Shown here: piece by piece, positions 48,602 through 59,905 of the stretch
Position numbering within the stretch: the first letter of the stretch is position 1
Layout of the letters: each line of letters begins with the position of its first letter
Assembly (NCBI GenBank): GCA_905250125.1
Contig: CAJNOL010000035.1
Location: 58,997 to 122,996, forward strand
Direction of reading: 5' to 3'
Source: Rotaria sordida
Taxonomy: Eukaryota > Rotifera > Eurotatoria > Philodinida > Philodinidae
DNA: 64,000 nucleotides
The notes under the pieces: model-generated
Told to the model about the DNA's origin: nothing
Seen by the model: only the letters and a program-made list of their open reading frames with translations
The model's database searches: none
Program-made: the position numbers and the translations under genes

Positions 48602-51055
48602 CTCGTTCTATATGTTTGTATATTCAAAAATTCACGCGTTCACCATTTCTATGAATAGTTGCTAGGCAAAAGCCTTTACATTGATTTTGCTTTCTTTTTC
48701 TTTTGATCATTGTCACTGATAGTCAATCATTTTCAAATAGTAATCATCATATTTTTAGAAATGTTATAGGACAAACTTCTTCCTATTCAAATTGAACCAA
48801 ATATTTGATAAAAGAAATAGAAAATTCTGAATGTATTAATACAAATTAGAGGCAGACGATTTCGATTATTAAAAATGAAAAAAAACAACGGTTCCAATTC
48901 CGGTTCCTAGAAAGTATCTTTGGAACCGGCGATCTAATAATAGTATGCCAGATTTGTTAACAGTTTTCGAAAATTAAAAATAACTTTTTAATCGAATAAA
49001 AACACTTTTTCCATGTCTCTAGCTACAGAAAAGGCTATTTTTGGAGTCTCAAATGTCATATAGGAAGCTTATCTGAAAAGTAATTGATTTGTGTGACAAA
49101 GTATAAAATCAATATTAAACAAAATTTTCTAGCATTCAACATGCAAAATACATTATGGTCATGTTTTTCGTCAAAAACTCTTATATTTTCCGGTCTTGTT
49201 ATTTTTCATCAGTTAGTGTTAAAAATTTTTTTGAGAAAATTATGAAATTAAGGAAAATATATGTCGAACATAAATCACCCTACTAAAGTAGCTGAATGAA
49301 AGAGACATTTGTAAATCACTTTTTGAAAAGGTTTCATGAAATCAAATTTAATCTTACCATTTGAAACTGTTACTCTGCTTGACATGCTTCTACTGGAGCA
49401 CTCAATAATTTGCTTCCGATATGTTTCTTTTCTCGAATAATACAACTCTTTTTTTAAATTAAAATTTACAACAACAAAAAATTCTAATTCATCATTCATG
49501 ATGTGAATGATTACATGAATACGTTAATAGGAAAGAGTTAGAAAGTGTATGACTAAATACATAGAATAATCGTGTATATAATATAATAAACATTTTTTAT
49601 TCTTCTATGTAAAATCAGCTCAACAAACTTTTTCAGATGCTCACTTGTCTTTATGCATTAGTGATAGGTACGTTCTTACATTTCGTTTCGTTTAATATGG
49701 CAGGCATGAAGAAAAAAAAACGCAGAAAGAAGAGTAAATCTTTATCAACTTTTTTCTTTTTTTGTTGTCGTGAGTCGTCATGAATGAAATAATATGAAAC
49801 CATCGTCGTTATTTGAAAGAAATGGCAACTAACATTGTCAAGCAAATAAATGATCAATAGATTCAACGAAATTTCTTTTCAAGACGAAAGACTTATTACA
49901 TACATTAATGCAAAAAGTAAATAAAAAGATATTTGCTCTCAATGATATTTGTCCGATATATTATTTATCTTTGTGGACCAATTGAAATGTTGCTTTTCGG
50001 ATTGAATCGCTGGAACTTAAATAAAAGAAGCAAAATTCCAAAATGCTTTATATTATTAGATAACAATAAAACCAAAACTAAACCTTGTACTTTTATTATT
50101 CAACTTTTTTGATTCTATATATATAAATATTTGATGGTAACAACATTCAATTTAAACGACATATTCCAGAATATTACAATAATTATAATAATAACTCAGA
50201 GATACTTAAGTCTTATTTCATTTTATAACTATCAATCATTGTACTTTTATTTATGAAGGATAAACTTCTCTGTTTCTTAAATATAGTTTAATTAAGTAAT
50301 TCTTATAGTCAGAAAATCGGCATGTATCCCTTTTAACAAATTTTGTTATATGATAGCTGATTCTATTTTATGATTAAGAAATCAAACTTCTTTTTTGAAA
50401 TTGAACATGAAAGACCTAAATGTTATGATTCGCCATCTATATGATTTCTGTATTAAACATCTTCCGTTTATTAAAGTTGTCCTTTTCTTTTCTTTCTCCT
50501 TGTCTTTGATAATACATATATATATATGTGTTATTATACATGATTCAATATAGTTTTGAAAAGAAAATATTTTATTCTTCTCTAGTCGTGCCTTTCGATC
50601 TATATCTTCTAAAAAAAAACATACTATTAAAATACTTTGCTTTTTCAAAAACCGGCGATGCACGATATCGAAGATGTTAATTTTGTATATATGGATTCAT
50701 GATAACATAACAAAATCTAATAATATCATACTCTCCATTGACAAATTCTGGCAAGTAGTATGCAGTATCAACATTGACAGAAAAGAGAGTGAAAAATGGT
50801 TTTTATTTTTATAATAGAGTGTATTTGAAAAAAACAACAGTCAGGTGTGTTAATTAGTAAAAGTGATTAGAAGTGAGAGAAGCAGAATAGAAAGCATTAT
50901 GATTAATGGTTATATTAAACATAATTTTTATTTCAACTCTACGCCATAGTATTAACTTTCTCTTTTCCTGAGATCAAAATAATGGAAAATGATGATAAAA
51001 TTTGTATTCTTCAAATAAGCTCATAAATTAATGCTAACTAGTATCGAAATTCTAA
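48602..51055. other. A+T-rich intergenic stretch
   Basis: Upstream of ARMH1. No gene recognised; the longest frames (74-93 codons) are low complexity. A small GGTTCC...GGAACC inverted motif lies near 48890-48930. Confidence 0.45.
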
Positions 51056-52036
51056 GAGAAGGCAGGTAAAAAAAAAAAGCTTGTAACTTTCGAACAAAAA
51101 GTCTTAGCGATCTGCGATTTTCAGCAATCGATAGAAGATTATACGGAACACATTTTAATATAAAAACCAAGGTTTATATAATCAGACACAATAGGAGTGA
51201 TTGTGGAATCACTCAAAGAATATGCTCGTTATTTCGTGAAATCTTAGCAGAACAAGTTGAAACTCTCAGCATATATAGCCTCACTATAGCCCAATCTTGT
51301 ATAAAAATATCATCGATAAAACTTGTAATGACGAGGAATGGTGTGCTAATCGTTATACTAGTCTTACATAAGACCCTCATTCACTCAATATATTAGAAAA
51401 TGACCTCAAATTTTGACTAAATAAATATCATAATCTAGACTTCATATCTATGCAATAATCTCGTACTTTGGTCGTAGAAATGGAGGAAAACAGCCAAAGT
51501 TCGACAAATAAACGGTTTTCATACAGTAAGTATTTTAAAACAAATCTTCTCAATTTTTTTGAAGAGAAATATAGAACTTAGTAATGTTTTCATCGTCTCT
51601 TCTCGTTCATATAATCAAACTATGATATAATTGCATAGATATGAAGTCTAGATTACGGGAATTATTCAGTCAAAATTTGAGGTCATTTTATAATATATTG
51701 AGTGAATGAGAGTCTTATGTAAGACTAGATGATGATTAGCACACCATTCCTCGTCATTACAAGATTTATCGATGATATTTATAGAGAAGATTGGGCTACA
51801 GTGAGACTATATATGCTGAGAGTTTCAATTTGTTCTGCTAAGATTTCAGCAAATAACGAGTCTATTTTTTCAGTGATTCCACAATCATTCCTATTGCGCC
51901 TGATTATTTAAACATTGATTTTTATATAAAAATGTGTTCCCTATAATCTTCTATCGATTGCTGAAAACCATAGATCTCTAACTTGTTCCTATCGAAAGTT
52001 ATTCAAAAAACATCAGAGTGCACTGCCTTCTGACAC
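51056..52036. repeat. Large foldback element, arms about 430 bp
   Basis: The ends share AGAAGGCAG. Inside, AACTTTCGA, TTTTCAGCAATCGATAGAAG, GATTGTGGAATCACT, GAAACTCTCAGCATATATAG and AGCCCAATCTT occur in order on the left and, inverted, on the right. The centre is near 51545. Arm identity is about 85-90% by eye. No coding capacity. Confidence 0.8.
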
Positions 52037-55000
52037 CGATATTAGTGATATTTGAAATCTATGATAGAATGAAACCGGTAATAAAAAATATGTATCAATA
52101 TTTATTCTTGCATGTAAAGTAAATTTACTAATTGTAAATTATCCATTTTATATTTTCTTATATCGTTCAATTATTTCAAAATTTTACTCTTAGTTTTTTT
52201 TATTCTTCATTAACTATGCAATAGACAAAGTGTATTGTGCAATGCATATGTAGTGTAGAAACGTTAATTATTAGAGAGAATTTTTTATAAATAAGTACTA
52301 AAACATCGATCCATCAAATACATAATTGATTCATATAAAATATAACGGACATATACTTGTTGATCACATCGTTTTTCAATTAATTCTTTTCATATAATCT
52401 GTCTTCTTATGAATTGTTTTTTAGACGCTCGTTTCCTGTCTAATTCAACAGATAGAATATATGTCAAAAGTCAAGAAATATGTCGTTCAATGGTCAAATT
52501 GAATTTATTCTCTTGTGATTAAACTTCAAATATTTTCAATCTTATTATTACATATACAATCAGTACAAAAAACATGCAAAATCTTCTCGTTTTTGTCAAA
52601 ATAAGATAGCTAGCAAACACAGATGAGTTTTCTGTTTACATTCTTTTTTCTTTTGTTGTTTTGATGGGTTTGACACCTATTTTATTGATGTGAGTTATTA
52701 TTTCTCGTTTTATGTTTCTTTTTCTTGTGAATTGAATGTTTCTTTTTCGTTATTGTCGGGCATAATTGCAATAGAGAACGGAATAGCTGAAGGCGTATTT
52801 AAGAAGCACCGCTATACCTTCAATGACATATATCTGTGTGAACGAAAATAGGCACTTTTTCTGCTAATGTATTTTTCTTTAGTGCATGAAAACGCAAATT
52901 TTTATTTGCAAGGTTTATTCTTATGTAGTAAACTATATCTTTCGAGACTAGGTTATATATTATTTAGTTCTTAATTGTTTAGAGTGTGCAAAGGATTAAG
53001 AAAAATCCAAATGACAGTAATTTATTCCATGCGATATATATTTAATAAGTGCCATTTTGACATTTATTCAGTTTTCACTGTTTTAGAAATAAGGGAACAA
53101 AAAAATCTCACGTCTCATTTATTTTTCTTTCTGTCATTTGTTCTACGCGACTTCTGATGTAAAGCACATGAAAATTCAACAAACTCTTCTGCGACAATTT
53201 TTCTCAGAGTAGGTTACACATATAGTTTCAGCGTCTGGTTTTTTTATTCAAAATTTCGAATTTTAACAAGAATATTTGTTATATAGCTCCAGAGAACAAG
53301 AACGTAAAATGATTTTTTTTTGTCAATATTAAATAGATCAGATATAATGTCGAAGAAATTGAGCAATCATTTTTACAATCTATTTACAGCGTATTTTTTT
53401 TCTGTGTTGCGAAAAAATGAAATTGAATTCTTTTTCATTATGAAAAAAAGTACAATAGAGAGAACTTATAAAAAAACAAAAGTTGATTCATTTCGAAGGT
53501 ACACTTTTATTTTACAATGGAACACAGTTCGTTTTCAAGGTTATGCAAGTGAGAGTCAAAGTAAAAATATAATGATGAAAATATGTAGCATTTTCTCTTA
53601 TTATAAATTTGCAATTTCATTTATATTGAGAAATCCTATGAAACAGTTTGAAATAATAAGCTATTCTTAGAAGAATATTGTTTTTTTACTCTCTACGTCA
53701 TATTTTAATCCATAAGGTGGACTAATATTCTCAATGAAGAACAGAATAAATGTGTACATGTGATAGTTTGTTTTGAAAAGTAATTTCTTTTTTCTATTTA
53801 AAATTGTATTTGATGAGAGCAACTTTGTTCAATTCAATATGTACAAGGTTCTCAACAACTTTTTTTCTTTACACAATAGAGTGTTTAACCAGGACTCTTT
53901 CAATATTTTTCTTCTTTATAAAGGAAATTTTTTTTTCTTCTTTAGTAGTAACACATTCAGAATTATATTTTTTTCAATAAATGAAAGGGTTCTAATTAGA
54001 GTGAGAAAGTTTTTTTTTTAAATTTATTTTTAATCACATTTTGGATGATAGTAGGAAATAGAATTTTCTTATTCTTCTGTAGCCGAGTAAATTTCAACGT
54101 CATATCTGTGTTTCATCAACTTCAATACTTGTAGAAAAATGCTTTGAATGGTTTTTTTTTTCCTTGTATTCAATATACTATAACTCAATACTTGAGAATC
54201 GAACGTGCATCAGTTGTCATTATAACATTTTATCAACTTTCTTGAAATTTGGTCAAGATATTTTATAAGTAAATAATGAAACAAGAATAAACTCAATTAG
54301 CATCTCCAACACAGTAAATAATTTGACTATAGTCAGGATTTATAGAAAATTTTCAAATTGCATTATAATTTTGAAAATTGTTTATGACGTAAATTCTATC
54401 TTGAAAGAGTCATATGTTATTCATTTAGTTACTTCTGTACATAGGAATTGAAACTTTCTATAACGCATCACAATGATCTTTACATTCGAAAGTTAGTACA
54501 TAGTTGTTCGAACTAGAGCAAAAAATTCTCCGATGTGAAAAGCAAACGATAAGAAATGAATTTTGTGTTCGAAAGGTTGAAAAAGTATAGAGTGATAAAT
54601 GAATACAATCTTATCAATCAAATACAGTACATAGTGGAGAGCTTTCGCTTAAGCAGGCCGACAAACAGTATTCTTGCTGAGAAACAGCTTTTGTTTGCTC
54701 GGATATGACTGTATATCATTGAAAGAAACATTTGCAAGAAAAAAAAACATTTTTCCACGAGAAATACATGAAGAGAATCCTTGAAAACTAAGCAACTTTC
54801 ACGTAAGCAGTTTGTATTACAACTTTATTCCTTGAACAGAACTTTCTTTTGCTCAGAACTGATCGTATATTACTAAGAAAATCATTTTTAAGAAGTAAAA
54901 AGTTTTTTCAAGAAAAATATTTTTTGACGAATTATGCTAGGAGAGCTTCTACCTATATTTTTTTCGAGAATTATTTTTTTGAAAATAATTTTGAGTTTCA

Positions 55001-55285
55001 TATCATTTGATGCAGCTTAATGTACTGATTCTGAATAATACATTTTTTTTTCTTCAAAGTATAACATGAATCCTCAAAATTGGATTTCTGATAAAAAATA
55101 TAGGGCTTTTAGAACGTCTCTAAAATAGTCGAGGAAAGGTTTCAAGCGTTGACACAGCTTCTATTAATAGAATACATCTGTATAAATATCGAATAAAAAT
55201 TTAAGCTCGATCGAACGTTACTTTTTTGTAAAGTTTACAATATAAGGAGCGATAAGTATTCGAGATAGAAACTCTTTGTTTTCTA
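52037..55285. other. A+T-rich stretch with a degenerate tandem duplication
   Basis: No gene recognised. At 54640-54780 and 54796-54930 two units of about 135 bp are related (TTTCGCTTAAGCAG vs TTTCACGTAAGCAG; TTTTGTTTGCTC vs TTCTTTTGCTC). A 116-codon plus frame at 53320-53670 is Lys/Phe/Ile-rich and looks like chance. Confidence 0.45.
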
Positions 55286-56216
55286 ACGGGTGGGCCAGAA
55301 GAAATTGCCGGCTTTTGATAGGCCGTTTTCTCAAGTTAGACTGGATGAGAAAGTTTCGTTCTGATGTCAAAAGATAGAGAATTTTGTGTAGATTTTATTG
55401 ATATGTTCTTTGCGAAATAAGTATTTGTCCTTCTTTTGTAGCACTAAAGGTATTTGATACCACAAAAACAGCATTTGCTCAACTGCAAAATGAGACACTT
55501 TTAAACTAAAATTTTTGCTCGGTTAATTATAGTTCAAAACTTTCCTCTTGTTACTAATCGATGTCGAATTTTTCGATGTATCTAGTGGTGTCTTTATTTT
55601 TTTAAGCTTAATTGTTTCTGCTTCAAAAACCACAAAATATTAAGAAAATACCTTGAGTTAACAGAATCGTACTGTTCGTTGCCAATTTTCTCCGAACTCG
55701 GTTTTACAAAAACTACTCTTTTTATCTCAAAAGATGTAGAATTTCAAGCTCTACAAAATGCTCTTCATTATTAAGAGCTGAATTCCTTTTCTAAACTAAT
55801 GATGAGGCTGAGATCTTTCGCCAGCAATAAAAAGGTACCAAAACTGGACAATTAGGCATTTTTTGCAAGCGGCTTTTCTAATGATGAAACTTTGTCTCCA
55901 GATTTGGTATTCGATCTTAAAAATAGGTAAGCCTCCGTACTTTATGATACCGCATTTGAATAGCGTATGTACGCAGAATCATTTAACAAAGAAAACTAAC
56001 CCTTTATTCCAGTAAAATGCTGAGCAAATGATGTTTTTGTGGTATCGAATACCTTTAATGCTACAAAAGAAGAACAAATACTTATTTCGCAAAGAACATA
56101 TCAATAAAATCTACACAAAATTCTCTATCTTTTGACATCAGAACGAAACTTTCTCATCCAGTCTAACTTGAGAAAACGGCCTATCAAAAGCCGGCAATTT
56201 CTTCTGGCCCACCCGT
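55286..56216. mobile_element. Young TIR element (Tc1/mariner-like by TA target), arms about 200 bp
   Basis: TA at 55284-55285 and 56217-56218 flank terminal repeats ACGGGTGGGCCAGAAGAAAT. The arms 55286-55485 and 56018-56216 differ at only about three positions. The 530-bp middle is unrelated A+T-rich DNA without a transposase frame. It is a non-autonomous element, recent judging by arm identity; the superfamily is inferred only from the TA duplication. Confidence 0.78.
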
Positions 56217-56698
56217 TATTCTATTTTAAATTGAATTAGAATCACTTTTTCACATAAAGCCCATAAGTAAGCAAATTCTTTATGGTATTATTTGCTTGTG
56301 CAATGTTGTATTATATTTCCGAGCGGCTTGACTTTCTTTATTTGTACGAAGTGGTAGCCTAAAGCGGTAGGATGCAATAGTCGAAGAACCATAAGATATC
56401 TTCTGAACATTAAAACATAGTACATCTGATAAGTCCTTCATGTAACCCTTTCTTTCCTTCTTTCTTTTTTCCAAACAATTTTCTTTTTCTCTTTTTTGCT
56501 GTCTGTGACGTATTTATATCACATGATTGTAACGAGAAATGCCAATAATCATCAGATATCACAATAGAATAAGAGTATCAAGATTAATACATAGAGCTAT
56601 CTCAATTTTCATTGTAATTTTATCATATACTCTCGTATATGTACCATAATTTCACTCAAGTAAGATCTTATCTGTATTTGTTAGTTTGGCGGTGAGAC

Positions 56699-56780
56699 CT
56701 TTCATTTGACCCGAACATGGTCGATCAACTCGATNNNNNNNNNNCTTTCATTTGACCCGAACATGGTCGATCAACTCGAT
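56699..56780. other. Ten-N scaffold gap flanked by an exact 36-bp duplication
   Basis: Ns occupy 56735-56744. The 36 bases before (56699-56734) and after (56745-56780) are identical, starting CTTTCATTTGACC and ending CAACTCGAT. This looks like two overlapping contig ends joined by a placeholder gap rather than a biological repeat. Confidence 0.85.
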
Positions 56781-56938
56781 TAACAATACAGACGGTTCCA
56801 TTGTCAGATGCTTGGATACGGTTAAATACGGATAGTATACATACTGTGTTATATTGTAGATCAGATTGATGTTTTATGACCACGTTTATGAGATTTAGGG
56901 ATACGAAATGTTTACAGCTAAAATAAGATGAGACCATA

Positions 56939-57015
56939 AAGAGTGTCCCAGAAGTTCTGTTATGTTTTTAAGTAATTTTGGCTTAGAAATGTAACAGAAC
57001 TTCTGGGACACCCTT
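56939..57015. mobile_element. Tiny 77-bp hairpin element with TA flanks
   Basis: AAGAGTGTCCCAGAAGTTCT on the left faces AAGGGTGTCCCAGAAGTTCT (reverse complement) on the right, extended by GTTA, with a loop of about 30 bp. TA flanks both ends. It is probably an extremely reduced Tc1/mariner-type miniature element. Confidence 0.6.
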
Positions 57016-57596
57016 TATAATGTAATTATCATCATATATATTTCTTACTGCTATTATATATTTCCTAATGGTTCCTTTACGATTAAACTTATGTTATTCT
57101 AGCGTACCATATTTAGACTGTAAAAAGTCGTAAATATCTACTTATTTACCATAGATGATCGTCTCCATGCTCTTAGTATGCTTCTATAAATATAACACTT
57201 TAAGTGAGCCTGCTTATTGATACCAACTTCTACCACATATTATGCATGAGACCTTGCATAATTATAGAAGCGCAGCTAGAGCGAATTTTCAATCTTCAAT
57301 AGCTTGGCAAGAGAAGGGCATTGACCCTTTGAAAAGGCATTACGAAGATTGAGTCTGCATAGAGATATTTGCATCCTGTATAGTACTCATTTGTTCTGAA
57401 GACATGATGGATGTAAAGGATAGAAAGAAAAACTACTTATCTCTATAAATGCTTAACCGTGACTCTCATATGAACTATCATAAAAACGTAATCTGAAGAC
57501 ATTCTTAAAATTCTTGGTTGATTGAATCGAGTCGAGCTTAATCAAAGCTATCTATTGATGCGTAAGCAGTTCACAAACGTAAATAGAAGGCTATAG

Positions 57597-58246
57597 TTAA
57601 CAAAAAAACTCACGAGGGAACCTTTTCAACTGTCCAATCGCTTTTGAGTTCGAACTCAGTGTGAAGGATAGACCCCAGTGAGGTATGAAAAGCCCCAAAA
57701 GGATAAGTGCCCATAGGCCTTCTGTCCAGAGTTATAGGCATTTTACCGGATTTTTAGCCTATGGCACAGTATATACCAAAAAAGCGGATGACAATATTTC
57801 GAGCTGAGATTTTGTCCAAAGATAGGTCTATGTACCAATAGAATGCCCTGAAAATTTCAGCTCAAAAGAATGTTTCAATCTCGAGATTTTGAACACCCAA
57901 AAGCCAAAAAATTCTAGCATCATTCGCGGGATATGCGCGGTTTTTGGGAGTTTAATATCCCGAGATTGAAACATTCTTTTGAGCTGAAATTTTCAGGGCA
58001 TTCTATTGGTACATAGACCTATCTTTGGACAAAATCTCAGCTCGAAATATTGTCATTCGATTTTTTGGTATATACTGTGCCATAGGCTAAAAATCCGGTA
58101 AAACGCCTATAACTCTGGACAGAAGGCCTATGGGCACTAATCCTTTTGGGGCTTTTCATACCTCACTGGGGTCTATCTTTCACACTGAGTTCGAACTCAA
58201 AAGCGATTGGACAGTTGAAAAGGTTCCCTCGTCAGTTTTTTAAGTA
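57597..58246. repeat. Near-perfect foldback, arms about 310 bp
   Basis: The reverse complement of the right half reproduces the left almost exactly: ACGAGGGAACCTTTTCAACT, GAGTTCGAACTCA, AGGCCTTCTGTCCAGAGTTA and GAATGCCCTGAAAATTTCAG. The centre is near 57925. There is no coding capacity. It is the young member of the family whose old copy sits in DCAF5 intron 7 at 4243-4970. Confidence 0.85.
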
Positions 58247-58507
58247 ACACCAAAGAAAAGAAATCTTTCTCGCACAAAGCAATTCTTATTTGCATCGGAC
58301 TATAAAAAGCTTGGTAGTATCAGGTAGGACTCAACATGAGCTACCGATGGTTTACTATTACAAGATAGTTATTTATGGATTTAAGGTAATTCCATCATAT
58401 GGTATAAATACGGCGTGGCAATAGTGGTTGAACACGACATATTTACGTTTCAACATAAAAAAAAGCTGTATACTGAGACAGGAGATACGTAAGATTCTAT
58501 GTTTAAT

Positions 58508-58967
58508 AGGAGTGTCATGTTAGCGTTAACTATTAAGTCTAATGCTTAAGCATTATTGGCATTAGAATTAATTAATGCTTAGGTGTTACCATTAATTTAG
58601 CATTATTTTTAAGTCTAACACATATACTGCATGCAAGTTCTGGGCCGTTATTCTGTCATACTATCTTTAATTTTTCAAGGGCTACTAGGAGTTTTATTTG
58701 TAACTCTTGAATAATTACAAATAAAACCCTCAGTAGCCCTTGAAAAGTTACAAAGAGCATCCTTCAGGTAGCTATTGAAAAGTTAAAGGTAGTATATTAA
58801 GATAGCATTCTAGAACTGACACGAAGTATATGTATTAGAATTAAAAATAATGCTAAGTTAATGCTAACACCTAAGCATTAACTAGTTCTAATGCCAATAA
58901 TGCTAATGGTTTTGCATTAGTATTAGCATTACTTAATACTAATGTTAATTCTAATCCGACACTCGGA
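58508..58967. repeat. AATGCTA-rich foldback with GAGTGTC ends
   Basis: The ends read GAGTGTCATGTTAGCG and, inverted, GAGTGTCGGATTAG. The arms pair through AGCATTATTGGCATTAGAA, TTAATGCTTAGGTGTTA and TTAGCATTATTTTTAA. A secondary hairpin sits at the centre (GGGCTACT...AGTAGCCC, near 58700). It is related to 28826-29275. Confidence 0.75.
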
Positions 58968-59117
58968 GCATAGAATGTGACTGAAGATCTAGCATGGTAA
59001 CGGGGTATTCCATTATTATGAATGGGTACGGTGTACGATTATCTGAAGGGTGAAACAAAAGTTTTGCATTGATTTTGTTTTTGATATAGTGTCTCAATGA
59101 CTTATCATAGAAATTTC

Positions 59118-59905
59118 ATCCTTTTTTTTGTGTTAGAAATAACTAAGTGTTTAGTACAAAAATATATAAAAGAATTTGATCGAAAATGTTTTCCCGAAAC
59201 CACAAAAATTTTAGAACAAAAAGCATTGGGAAACTCTTCTGTAACTGTTTTGAACTTAAAAAAAATTCACCCAATAAGAACAATTATCTCTTGATTCATT
59301 TATTTCGAATTGTATAATGTAGGGATGGATCACTATGGTTATATAGAAAAACACATTTTCTAAATGTTTTATAATGGTTGAAATGAACGCTTTTGTAACA
59401 AATTTTAATATCACTGACTTTTCATCAGTGGCGATCGTCGCTAAAAGATAAAGTAGTTCTATTTCCGACAATGAGGTTTCTTGAAATATATTTAAATCAA
59501 AAACAAAGCTTATTGTGTCTTCTACTAAGCCACATTATTTGAAATAGAACACAGCTTCTTCGTGAGATATTTAGAAAAAAATTCGTCTTCGCTTGTAAAT
59601 GTTAACTTATGATTCTGAATCAAACTGTCTGCTGTTAAGTCTCTTGTATCCCAGATCAACTATTTTAAGATGGTACAAAAACTTTCGTTCTAATGAACGA
59701 CTGTGTATATAGGGTACCAGAAAATATAAAAAGTGAGTAATTAAAAAAGGTGTAAGAAATTGTTTTTTGTAAAGAAAAACAGTTACCAAAGTTGCAGAAG
59801 AATTTCCCAATGTTTTTTGTTCTAAGATTATTGTGAACACTCTAGAAACATTTCCGAGCATTTTCTTTTTCTATTTTTCGTCCAAGACATTTTGGTCTTT
59901 CCGAT
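59118..59905. repeat. Diverged foldback
   Basis: The blocks GAAAATG, TTTTAGAACAAAAAGCATTG, GGGAAACTCTTCTG and AACTGTTTT at 59185-59255 face their reverse complements at 59770-59870. The outer and inner parts pair poorly. Boundaries are approximate. Confidence 0.5.

Noticed and set aside
53320-53670. Plus-strand 116-codon frame
   Set aside because: Composition is A+T-driven (Phe, Ile, Lys, Asn), with no recognisable motif and no splice context.
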